A DNA stretch of 37,293 nucleotides from an uncultured Saprospiraceae bacterium (lineage in GTDB: Bacteria; Bacteroidota; Bacteroidia; Chitinophagales; Saprospiraceae), in the NCBI GenBank assembly GCA_937967615.1, contig CALCMJ010000160.1, positions 1 to 37,293 on the forward strand, read 5' to 3'. The position numbers and the translations under genes are program-made. Positions 17,039-25,824 of this stretch are shown piece after piece. The notes under the pieces are model-generated. The model was not told the DNA's origin and ran no database searches. It saw only the letters and a list, made by a program, of their open reading frames with translations. Each line of letters starts with the position of its first letter. Within the stretch, counting starts at the first letter, position 1.

Positions 17039-18637
17039 ATGAAAAATTTATCAAAATATTTAATTGTATTTATTGCAATATTCGGTGCATACTCCTGTAC
17101 AGATTTAGAAGAAAATCTAATAGGAGATGTAACTACTGAAATCAATGTTGATGGAATAGACACAGGAGGTGGAGGTGGATCAGGTGGTCCATTATCAGCA
17201 GCATTTTCTTCTTTAAGAAATGCAGGTACTGCGAATCATGGTGGGTACTACTCTGTACAAGAAATTCCATCAGATGAGATGGTTATTTGCGCTAAAGGAG
17301 GGGACTGGTTTGATGGAGGAATTCTAATTGACCTTCATCAACATACCTATACTCCTTCGCATGCAATGCTAAATGGAACTTGGGTTCAAACTTATGGTGC
17401 TATTGGGACTGTTAATGAAGCATTAGCTGGTTCATTAGACCCTAATCAAAATGCACAAGCAAGAGCCTTAAGAGCATATTACTATTGGAGACTAATGGAT
17501 CTTTATGGAAGAGTTCCTATCACAACGACTCCAGGACAAACCGGTGTTGCGCAAGCAACTCGTGCAGAAGTTTTTGAATTTGTAGAAAGTGAATTATTAG
17601 GTGCCTTAGGAATTTCAGAGGTTTCTAGTTCAATGGACTTATCAGGTTCTGCCTTAGGCACAGATAACAATCCGTACTTAATAAATCAATTTGGCGCCTT
17701 AGGTATTCTTTCAAAAGTATATTTAAATGCTGAAGTGTATACAGGAACTGCTAGATGGCAAGAAGCAGCAGATGCAGCATCCTATGTTATTGATAATGGT
17801 GGATATGCGCTTTGTGGTGCTGGATGTTCTGTTCCAAATCTTGCAAAAAGAGCTGGTGTAGATACTGATCCCGAAATGCTAGAAGGATACGCAGCTGTAT
17901 TTGCTCCTAACAATGACAATAATCCTGAACATATATTCACAGTAAATTACGATGAAGCGAGTGCCGGGGGGATGAACTTTGTTCAAATGAATCTGCACTA
18001 TTCAAGTCAGTTTACATGGAATCTTGATAGTCAACCATGGAATGGGTATGCAACTCTTGAAGATTTTTATAATTCTTATGATGATGGAGATGCTAGAAAA
18101 AAAGCAAGTTTTATTCAAGGAGAGCAGCTTGACTTTGGTGGATCTGCAATACTAGACTATGCATCTGATGATGGGAATCTAGTATTAAATTACACTCCAG
18201 AAATCAATGAGCTTACTCCAAACTCATTACGTGAGGCAGGGGCTAGACCTGGTAAATTTTCTTTCCAACAATTTGGAAGACCAGATATGTCAAATGATTA
18301 TACAATCGTAAGACTAGGTGAAATGTACTTGAATAGAGCTGAAGCAATGTCAAGAGCCGCTGGAAACTGGAACATGGGACTAGACGATGTCAACACACTT
18401 AGAGCACGTGCAAACGCATCTGCTTATACAAGTTTGGATGCAGCTGAATTCTTAGCAGAAAGAGGAAGAGAGATGTTTCAAGAAGCGTCAAGAAGAACAG
18501 ATCTTATTCGATTTGGTGAGTACAATGGTACTTGGTGGGAAAAGCCTGCTTCTGATCCGTCAAGAAACATATTCCCTATACCTTCAGAGCAGATTACTGC
18601 AAGTGACGGGACACTTACACAAAATCCTGGTTACTAA
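17039..18637 (+). CDS. SusD/RagB family substrate-capture lipoprotein
   Basis: The 532-residue protein has a lipoprotein signal (FGAYSC, lipidated Cys20) and a Gly-rich linker (TGGGGGSGG) soon after. The SusD/RagB fold follows: TPR-like helices in the N-terminal half (ARALRAYYYWRLMDLYGRVP; GALGILSKVYLNAEVY) and the C-terminal RagB signature (IVRLGEMYLNRAEAMSRA; FQEASRRTDLIRFGEY; IFPIPSEQITAS). It acts as the lid over the SusC channel and binds substrate at the cell surface. It is co-transcribed with susC. A strong terminator begins 24 bases after its stop. Confidence 0.96.
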   Translation: MKNLSKYLIVFIAIFGAYSCTDLEENLIGDVTTEINVDGIDTGGGGGSGGPLSAAFSSLRNAGTANHGGYYSVQEIPSDEMVICAKGGDWFDGGILIDLHQHTYTPSHAMLNGTWVQTYGAIGTVNEALAGSLDPNQNAQARALRAYYYWRLMDLYGRVPITTTPGQTGVAQATRAEVFEFVESELLGALGISEVSSSMDLSGSALGTDNNPYLINQFGALGILSKVYLNAEVYTGTARWQEAADAASYVIDNGGYALCGAGCSVPNLAKRAGVDTDPEMLEGYAAVFAPNNDNNPEHIFTVNYDEASAGGMNFVQMNLHYSSQFTWNLDSQPWNGYATLEDFYNSYDDGDARKKASFIQGEQLDFGGSAILDYASDDGNLVLNYTPEINELTPNSLREAGARPGKFSFQQFGRPDMSNDYTIVRLGEMYLNRAEAMSRAAGNWNMGLDDVNTLRARANASAYTSLDAAEFLAERGREMFQEASRRTDLIRFGEYNGTWWEKPASDPSRNIFPIPSEQITASDGTLTQNPGY

Positions 18638-18660
18638 ACTTAAGAATAAATAAATTTATA

Positions 18661-18692
18661 AGGCTCGCTTCATTACGAAGCGAGCCTTTTTT
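18661..18692 (+). terminator. Strong rho-independent terminator after susD
   Basis: AGGCTCGCTTC (18661-18671) pairs perfectly with GAAGCGAGCCT (18677-18687) around a 5-base loop, followed by an unbroken T-run to 18692. The next plus-strand gene starts at 18712, leaving only 19 bases in between, so downstream genes probably depend on read-through or on a promoter hidden upstream. Confidence 0.9.
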
Positions 18693-18711
18693 GTTTTACT
18701 TTTAACCTGCC

Positions 18712-21700
18712 ATGTCTTGGAAATATTACACAAGAACTACACTCCTCCTATCTCTTTTCTGCTTGTGCTCTTGCCAGAAAGATTCACATCTATTTAAACT
18801 ACGTAAAGACACAGGAATTGATTTCAAAAATGAATTAATATATACCGAGGAATTTAATCCTTATACCTATAGGAATTTCTACAATGGAGCTGGAGTTGCC
18901 TTAGGTGACATTAATAATGATGGACTTATTGATGTCTATCTAACTGGCAATATTGTTGGAAATAAAATGTACCTAAATAAAGGCGGCTGGAAATTTGAAG
19001 ACATTACAGAAATTACTGGCCTAGGGTGCAAGAATGTTTGGTCAAGCGGAGCAAACTTTGTTGACATTAATGGAGATGGACTTCTAGATCTCTATGTTTG
19101 CAAAGCTGGAAAACCAGAAGGAGAAAAAAGATACAACGAACTTTTCATTAACAAAGGCAATTTAAAGTTTGAAGAACAGTCAAGACAGTATGGATTAGAT
19201 ATTAAAGGACTATCCATACAATCAGCATTTTTTGACTTTGATAAAGATGGTGACTTAGATTGCTATCTTCTGAATAATTCTATTAAAGCGATTGGAGGAT
19301 TTGATTTTGTCAAAGACAGTAGAAACACTCCTAGTCCTGATGGAAATAAATTTTTAGAAAACAGGAATGGTGTTTTTGTAGATATTACAAAGGAGGCTGG
19401 TATATATTCCAGTGCAATAGGTTTTGGATTAGGCATTACTCTCAGTGATTTCAATTTAGATAATTGGACTGATATTTATATTTCCAATGATTATTTCGAG
19501 AAAGATTACCTATATATTAATAACAAAGATGGTAGCTTTTCAGAAGAAGGTGAAAAATATTTTTCTTCCTTCCCGCTTGGTGCTATGGGTGCAGATGCTG
19601 CAGATCTAGACAATGATCTGAAACCTGATCTGATGATTACTGAAATGCTTCCATCAAGTCTAGAAAGAAAAAAAACAAAAGCCAATTATGAGTCATGGAA
19701 AAAATACTCACTAGCGGTATCAAAAGGATATGCACATCAACAGCCTAGGAATATGTTGCAAAAAAATTTAGGTGGCACTGGATTCGTAGAATTAGGAAGA
19801 AAAGCAGGTGTACAAGCAACTGACTGGTCATGGTCCAGTCTATTACAAGACTTCAATAATGATGGATATAAAGACATCATTATAACGAACGGTATTTACA
19901 AAGATCTTTTAGACAGAGACTATCTAGCTTTTATAGCCAATGATACCCGTGTAAAACAACTTATAGATAAAGGAGGAGATGCAATAAAAACTTTGATAGA
20001 CAGCATGCCTTCAAAAGCTATAACAAACAAAGCATATAAGAATATTGGAGATTTTAATTTTGAAGATGCCTCTGAAGAATGGGGATTCAGTGAACCAAGC
20101 TTCAGTAATGGTTGTGCATACGGTGACTTAGATAATGACGGAGATTTAGATCTTGTTATTAATAATGTAAATATGCCTAGCCACATTTATGAAAACACTT
20201 CAGAAAAATTCAATAACAGTTATATTAAACTCAGATTAAAGGGAAACAATTCAAACACAAAGGCAATTGGTTCAAAAGTCATCGTATACGCTTGTAACAA
20301 ATCGTTTATGAGCGAACAATTTCCATCAAGAGGCTTTCAATCAAGCGTTCCTAACGAATTGCTTTTAGGTTTAGCTAATTGTACAAGCATTGACAGTCTT
20401 GTCATCATTTGGCCAAGTGGGAATACTTCAACTCACAAAAACTTAGCGATCAATACTGGACATACAGTTTCAGAAACGAATTCAATTCATAAGCTACATA
20501 GGAATGCTTATAAACAAGATTCCCAGCTTTTGTTCTTATATAAAGACACGCTTCAACATAAACACAAAACATTCAATTTTAATCAATTCAATAGGGAGCG
20601 ACTTCTTCATAAAATGAATACTCGACAGGGTCCTGCCATTTCTTTAGCAGATTTAAACTCAGACGGAAAGGATGATGTTTTTATAGGAGGAAGTAAGAAT
20701 CAAAGTTCCGTAATGTTGCTTTCGTCAGATAATAACTTTACAACGCATACAGTGGACTTTGAGAAAGAATCAAATTCTGAAGTAATAGACTGTCAATTTT
20801 TTGATATGGATTTAGATGGTGATCTTGATTTATATGTTGCACATGGAGGTACTTCTTTCTCCTCTTACACTAAAGATCTTGATGATATAATTTACGAGAA
20901 CATAGGAAACGCTAAATTCATACCAAGGAATTCTTCGATTCAATTCCCACAAGCAATCGCAACAGGAGCAATTGCTATAAAAGATTATAATAACGATGGC
21001 TATCCTGACATCTTTATTGGCGATCGTGCTAGTAATGCAAATTATGGGACATCGGGTTCTGGATATCTATTTGAAAACAAAAAAGACGGAAATTTTGAAC
21101 TAGTAAATATTCCAATTTTTAATGATTTAGGAATGATCAGCTGCGCAAGTTGGATAGATGTTAATAAAGATGATCTACCCGACCTTATTGTCGCAGGAGA
21201 ATGGATGCCCATCTCAATATTTATCAATACAGAATCTGGATTCGAAAATCATAGCAAGCAATATGGGTTTGAAAATACAATTGGCTTGTATAATACAATA
21301 TTTGTACAGGATTTAAATAATGATGGTTTAGACGATATTATTATAGGAAATCAAGGAACAAATAGTACACTCAAAACAAACAATAAATTATATTTAAATG
21401 ACTTTGATCTAAATGGAAGAATAGATGCTATTCTTACAGAACAAATTGGAGAAGAGGATTACCCTGTACATGATATGGACGAACTCGTTTCTCAGTTTCC
21501 CTTTTTAAAAAAGAAATTCATTTATTACAAAGATTACGCGCAAGCGTCTATGATTAATTTATTTCCCAAAGACATTTTGAATAGGAGTAAAGTAGTAAAT
21601 TTACACGAGTTAGAAAGTAAGATGTATATTCAGAATGCAGCAGGTTTTGAGCCTATCCAATTACCAGCAGAAATTCAATATTCATCCATACATTCAATCG

Positions 21701-21954
21701 TGGCACATGACTTTGACAAAGATGGAATACTAGAATTAATTTTAGGTGGCAATCATTATTTGATTAAGCCTCAATTTGGAAGAGAAGATGCTTCGTCAGG
21801 GTGGTACTTAAAACAAAAATCAAAAAATGAATATTCTATAATCCCTTTAGGCATTCAAGGTGAAATCAGAAGATTAAAAATCAACAATTCTAATGATCTC
21901 ATCGTAGGTATAAATAACGCAGCTATAAGCAGATATTACTATAAAAAAGAATAA
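18712..21954 (+). CDS. FG-GAP/VCBS-ASPIC-VCBS lipoprotein (paralogue 2)
   Basis: The 1,080-residue protein has a lipoprotein signal (LFCLCSC, Cys21), which fixes the ATG at 18712. A first VCBS block covers about residues 57-490 (DINNDGLIDVY, DINGDGLLDLY, DFDKDGDLDCY, DLDNDGDLDLV). An ASPIC/UnbV domain lies at about 503-585 (SRGFQSSVPNELLLGL, IIWPSGN). A second VCBS block runs from about 635 to 1075. I count about 14 Asp-rich calcium-loop motifs in total. A subfamily block shared by all four paralogues is ATDWSWSSLLQDFNNDG followed by ITNGIYKDL. Such repeats fold as beta-propeller blades; the protein is probably anchored in the outer membrane. No catalytic residues are visible. Its place directly behind susD suggests a role in surface binding of the same substrate, which is inference. 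Confidence 0.92.
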   Translation: MSWKYYTRTTLLLSLFCLCSCQKDSHLFKLRKDTGIDFKNELIYTEEFNPYTYRNFYNGAGVALGDINNDGLIDVYLTGNIVGNKMYLNKGGWKFEDITEITGLGCKNVWSSGANFVDINGDGLLDLYVCKAGKPEGEKRYNELFINKGNLKFEEQSRQYGLDIKGLSIQSAFFDFDKDGDLDCYLLNNSIKAIGGFDFVKDSRNTPSPDGNKFLENRNGVFVDITKEAGIYSSAIGFGLGITLSDFNLDNWTDIYISNDYFEKDYLYINNKDGSFSEEGEKYFSSFPLGAMGADAADLDNDLKPDLMITEMLPSSLERKKTKANYESWKKYSLAVSKGYAHQQPRNMLQKNLGGTGFVELGRKAGVQATDWSWSSLLQDFNNDGYKDIIITNGIYKDLLDRDYLAFIANDTRVKQLIDKGGDAIKTLIDSMPSKAITNKAYKNIGDFNFEDASEEWGFSEPSFSNGCAYGDLDNDGDLDLVINNVNMPSHIYENTSEKFNNSYIKLRLKGNNSNTKAIGSKVIVYACNKSFMSEQFPSRGFQSSVPNELLLGLANCTSIDSLVIIWPSGNTSTHKNLAINTGHTVSETNSIHKLHRNAYKQDSQLLFLYKDTLQHKHKTFNFNQFNRERLLHKMNTRQGPAISLADLNSDGKDDVFIGGSKNQSSVMLLSSDNNFTTHTVDFEKESNSEVIDCQFFDMDLDGDLDLYVAHGGTSFSSYTKDLDDIIYENIGNAKFIPRNSSIQFPQAIATGAIAIKDYNNDGYPDIFIGDRASNANYGTSGSGYLFENKKDGNFELVNIPIFNDLGMISCASWIDVNKDDLPDLIVAGEWMPISIFINTESGFENHSKQYGFENTIGLYNTIFVQDLNNDGLDDIIIGNQGTNSTLKTNNKLYLNDFDLNGRIDAILTEQIGEEDYPVHDMDELVSQFPFLKKKFIYYKDYAQASMINLFPKDILNRSKVVNLHELESKMYIQNAAGFEPIQLPAEIQYSSIHSIVAHDFDKDGILELILGGNHYLIKPQFGREDASSGWYLKQKSKNEYSIIPLGIQGEIRRLKINNSNDLIVGINNAAISRYYYKKE

Positions 21955-21960
21955 ACAAGA

Positions 21961-22524
21961 ATGCACCTTAAAATTATTTTATATACACTCACACTATCTC
22001 TGTTTCTTGCTTGTAATTCAGAATATGAGCAAAAAGTAAAACAAGAACTAGCCACGGGCGTAACTTATGACACATTACTCTTTGACTTAAAAATTGGTGA
22101 GTCAAAAAAAGAATTCTTTGCAAAATGTTGGGACTTAAATAAACAGCAAAAAATATCCCAAGGCTCAGGAAATAAATATGCTAAATTCTATATGGAACCT
22201 ATATCAAAACAAGATTCAACAAAAAAGGTAGAAGTTTTATTTTATGGGATGTTTGACAAAAAGGACATTATGTATGGTATGGATATGAAAATGGGCTTTA
22301 CTGCTTGGGCACCATGGAATAAAGAATTGTATTCAGATAAATTAATCAGTTACATGAAAACTAAGTACATGAACGATTATGGTAAAAATGCATTTATTGA
22401 AATTGACATAAATGAAAAGACTAAGGCATTTGTGAAAGTAGATGGAAATAGACAAATATTAATGTTCCCTATAGACGATCATAAAATCGCAGTGAAAATT
22501 ACTGACCTTTCGCATAAACTATAG
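21961..22524 (+). CDS. Small lipoprotein of unknown function inside the VCBS-ASPIC operon
   Basis: The 187-residue product has a lipoprotein signal (LSLFLAC, Cys18). The mature part is mixed alpha/beta in character, rich in Lys and Met, with TYDTLLFDLKIGESKKEFF near the N-terminus and a Met-rich stretch (MYGMDMKMGF) in the middle. I recognise no family. It starts 6 bases after the stop of paralogue 2 and ends 3 bases before the start of paralogue 3, so it is firmly part of the operon. It may be a partner of one of the neighbouring propeller lipoproteins; nothing in its sequence says more. Confidence 0.8.
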   Translation: MHLKIILYTLTLSLFLACNSEYEQKVKQELATGVTYDTLLFDLKIGESKKEFFAKCWDLNKQQKISQGSGNKYAKFYMEPISKQDSTKKVEVLFYGMFDKKDIMYGMDMKMGFTAWAPWNKELYSDKLISYMKTKYMNDYGKNAFIEIDINEKTKAFVKVDGNRQILMFPIDDHKIAVKITDLSHKL

Positions 22525-22527
22525 AAA

Positions 22528-25500
22528 TTGAATTTCAAAATATTTAAACATATCCTGTTCCCTCTTAGTGTAGTGATAAGCCTTGCATTAATTTCTTGCA
22601 AAAACGAATTGGCACAAAATGAGCTATTTACATTATTAGACAACTCAGCAATAGGTATTAATTTTGAAAACACATTACACTCTACAAAAGAATTCAATGT
22701 CTATAAGTACAGAAATTTTTATAATGGTGGTGGTGTTGCCCTAGGCGATCTAAATGGAGATAATTTACTTGACATGTATCTTGTTTCAAATCAATCACAA
22801 AACAAACTCTATATCAATAAGGGAGATTTACAATTTGAAGATGTAACCGCCAAGTCAGGTGTAGGAGGATCACGTTCGTGGTCAACTGGAGTATCCTTTG
22901 CAGATATAAATAATGATGGCCTTCTAGATATTTACGTTTGTAATTCTGGAGACATTGCAGGTGACAATAAAGAAAATGAACTTTTTATTAATAAAGGCAA
23001 TTTAGAATTTGAGGAATCTGCTGCTGAATATGGTTTAAATGACAAAGGCTATTCTACTCATGCATCCTTTTTTGACTATGATAAAGATGGAGATCTAGAC
23101 GTTTATCTATTAAACAATTCCTACACAGCCATCGGAAGTTTTAATCTTCGCAAAAACGAAAGACCAAATCGGGATGAGTTAGGAGGTGACAAACTTATGG
23201 AAAACCGCAACGGAAAATTCATCGATGTAAGTGCGTCAGCTGGAATATATGGGAGTGTAATAGGGTTTGGACTAGGCGTAACTGTAAGCGACTTTAACAA
23301 TGACAATTGGCCAGATATATTTGTAAGTAATGATTTCTTTGAAAGAGACTACCTCTACATTAATAATAAAGATGGAAGTTTTATAGAAGACTTAGAAGAT
23401 CAAATGCATTCCATCAGCGCAGCCTCCATGGGTGCAGATGCTGCTGACATTGATAACGATGGGAATTCTGATCTCTTTGTGACAGATATGCTGCCTTATG
23501 AATACGAACGTTTAAAAACAGTAACTACATTTGATGATTGGAACAGATATACTTACAACTTAAACAATGGTTATCATCATCAATTTACCAGAAATGTATT
23601 ACAGAGAAATAACGGGAATAATAGCTTCAGTGAAGTATCCCGTTATGCAGGAGTGGATGCCTCTGATTGGAGTTGGGGTGCACTTTTCTTTGATATGGAC
23701 AATGATGGACTAAAAGATCTATTTATTGCTAATGGAATTTACAAAGACCTCACTAACCAGGACTACCTACAATACATTTCTAATGAGTCTGTAATGAAAT
23801 CCATCATAAGTGAAGATGGCGTGAACTACAAAGAACTCATTGACATTATTCCTACTAATAAAATAGCAAACCATGCACATAAAAATGTAGATGGAATACG
23901 CTTTGAATATTATAAATCGAGTGGACTATTGACACCCAGTTTTTCTAATGGTTCTGCGTACGGCGATTTAGACAATGATGGTGATCTTGATCTAGTTGTA
24001 AACAATGTAAACATGCAGTGTTTTGTTTACGAGAATGGCTTATCAAATCAAGAATCGAATTACATAAAAATTCAACTTGAAGGTACAGAATCGAATCGTT
24101 TTGGCATAGGTGCAAAAATAAAAGTTACGTCTGGCCAGAATACATACTACTATGAAAATATTCCTGCAAAAGGTTTTCAATCTAGTATTGACCCAAGACC
24201 TAATATTGGAATAGCAAATGCAAAAAAAATAGATATAGAAGTAGAATGGCCTTCCGGCAAACTTACAAGCTTGAAAAACATTGCAGCTAACCAAACTTTG
24301 ACCCTTAACGAAAATGATGCTGTAGTAAAGTCAACTCATAACACGATCGCTGAAGCCATTTTTACAAAGGAAAATAATACCATTTCCTACTTACAAGAAG
24401 AAAAAAAGTATGTAGACTTTAATCGCGAACGTCTAATCTATCATATGCGGAGTAATGAGGGTGCAAAAATAATTCAAGGCGATTTGAATGGTGATAATAA
24501 CCTAGATATAATTTTACCAGGTGCCAAAGGACAGACTACGCAAATTTATTTAGGAAATAAAGATGGGACATTTACTTTAAAATCGGGAACAAATGATTTT
24601 GCAAAAGATAAAGAAGCAGAACACACAAGATGTATTCTATTTGATATAGATAATGACCAAGATTTAGACATCTACTTTTCTAGTGGTGGCGTAGAACATT
24701 CAGAATTTTCTGAAGTACTTTATGATCATATATATCTAAATGATGGTAATGCAAACTTCTCATTACAAACTACTAAATATCCAAGTGTCAATGCAAAAAT
24801 AAGTTCTGGCGCGGTATGCCATGCGGACATTGATCAGGATGGAGATGAAGATATTTTTGTGGGTGAAAGAATAAAAATTGGAAAATTTGGTGAAAATGGC
24901 TCAGGCTACTTACTAATAAATGATGGCGCAGGAAATTTTAGTGATAAAACAGATTCTTATACTAAGGACTTGGAAAACATTGGAATGATTACGGACGCCG
25001 TATTTGCAGACATCGACAATGACAAGGACGCAGATCTGATTCTAGTAGGCGAATTTATGGCTATCACAGTATTAGAAAATCAAGAAGGAAAATTTAGTAA
25101 GCGAGAACTGGACGCTGACATTCCTTTAAAAGGGTGGTGGAACGATATCAATCTGATAGATATAGATCAAGATGGAGATTTAGATATTCTTGCAGGAAAC
25201 TTAGGTGAAAACAGTCGTTTTGAAGCTTCAGAAAAAAGACCTGTAAGACTCTACTTTTCTGATTTTGATAAGAATGGAACTCCAGAAGGTGTTATGAGTT
25301 TTCAGGCAGAAGATGGGAAGGATTATCCCTTTGCACTAAGACACAATCTAGTAGACCAAATCAAAAAACTTAAACGCAAATTCCCTGATTTCGAATCTTT
25401 CAAACATGCTGACATTACATCTATATTTAGTCCAGAAGAATTAGAAGAAGCACAGGTACTCACTGCAAATCAATTCAAAACGGTGCTACTCATTAATAAT

Positions 25501-25821
25501 GGTAGCTTCAATTTCAAATCTGTATCGTTGCCAAAGGAGGTGCAGTTTAGTACATGCTATGCAAGCGCATCTGCAGATTTTGATAATGACGGTGATCTAG
25601 ATCTTATTCTAGGCGGAAACTTATATAATGTAGTACCAGAAATGGGAATCTATGATGGGCACCAAGGACTGTACCTAGAAAACCTTGGAAATAATAAATT
25701 TATTTTTCATAATGACGGAAGAGGTTTTCATGTCAATGGAGAGATTCGAGATTTGAGCGTAATAAAAGATCTTATCTTGGTAAGCGTCAGTAAAGATTCA
25801 CTACAAACCTTCAGATTCTAA
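22528..25821 (+). CDS. FG-GAP/VCBS-ASPIC-VCBS lipoprotein (paralogue 3), TTG start
   Basis: I choose the TTG at 22528 because an in-frame TAG (the stop of the preceding gene, 22522-22524) lies just upstream, no ATG occurs before the lipobox, and this start gives a proper leader (NFKIFKHILFPLSVV then SLALISC, Cys24). The 1,097-residue protein has a VCBS block at about residues 65-500 (DLNGDNLLDMY, DINNDGLLDIY, DYDKDGDLDVY). The ASPIC domain is at about 510-590 and well conserved (FGIGAKI, AKGFQSS, VEWPSGK). A second VCBS block follows (DLNGDNNLDII, DIDNDQDLDIY, DIDQDGDEDIF, DFDNDGDLDLI). The subfamily block reads ASDWSWGALFFDMDNDG and NGIYKDL. Spacing to both neighbours is 3 bases, implying translational coupling. 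Confidence 0.91.
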   Translation: MNFKIFKHILFPLSVVISLALISCKNELAQNELFTLLDNSAIGINFENTLHSTKEFNVYKYRNFYNGGGVALGDLNGDNLLDMYLVSNQSQNKLYINKGDLQFEDVTAKSGVGGSRSWSTGVSFADINNDGLLDIYVCNSGDIAGDNKENELFINKGNLEFEESAAEYGLNDKGYSTHASFFDYDKDGDLDVYLLNNSYTAIGSFNLRKNERPNRDELGGDKLMENRNGKFIDVSASAGIYGSVIGFGLGVTVSDFNNDNWPDIFVSNDFFERDYLYINNKDGSFIEDLEDQMHSISAASMGADAADIDNDGNSDLFVTDMLPYEYERLKTVTTFDDWNRYTYNLNNGYHHQFTRNVLQRNNGNNSFSEVSRYAGVDASDWSWGALFFDMDNDGLKDLFIANGIYKDLTNQDYLQYISNESVMKSIISEDGVNYKELIDIIPTNKIANHAHKNVDGIRFEYYKSSGLLTPSFSNGSAYGDLDNDGDLDLVVNNVNMQCFVYENGLSNQESNYIKIQLEGTESNRFGIGAKIKVTSGQNTYYYENIPAKGFQSSIDPRPNIGIANAKKIDIEVEWPSGKLTSLKNIAANQTLTLNENDAVVKSTHNTIAEAIFTKENNTISYLQEEKKYVDFNRERLIYHMRSNEGAKIIQGDLNGDNNLDIILPGAKGQTTQIYLGNKDGTFTLKSGTNDFAKDKEAEHTRCILFDIDNDQDLDIYFSSGGVEHSEFSEVLYDHIYLNDGNANFSLQTTKYPSVNAKISSGAVCHADIDQDGDEDIFVGERIKIGKFGENGSGYLLINDGAGNFSDKTDSYTKDLENIGMITDAVFADIDNDKDADLILVGEFMAITVLENQEGKFSKRELDADIPLKGWWNDINLIDIDQDGDLDILAGNLGENSRFEASEKRPVRLYFSDFDKNGTPEGVMSFQAEDGKDYPFALRHNLVDQIKKLKRKFPDFESFKHADITSIFSPEELEEAQVLTANQFKTVLLINNGSFNFKSVSLPKEVQFSTCYASASADFDNDGDLDLILGGNLYNVVPEMGIYDGHQGLYLENLGNNKFIFHNDGRGFHVNGEIRDLSVIKDLILVSVSKDSLQTFRF

Positions 25822-25824
25822 TCT

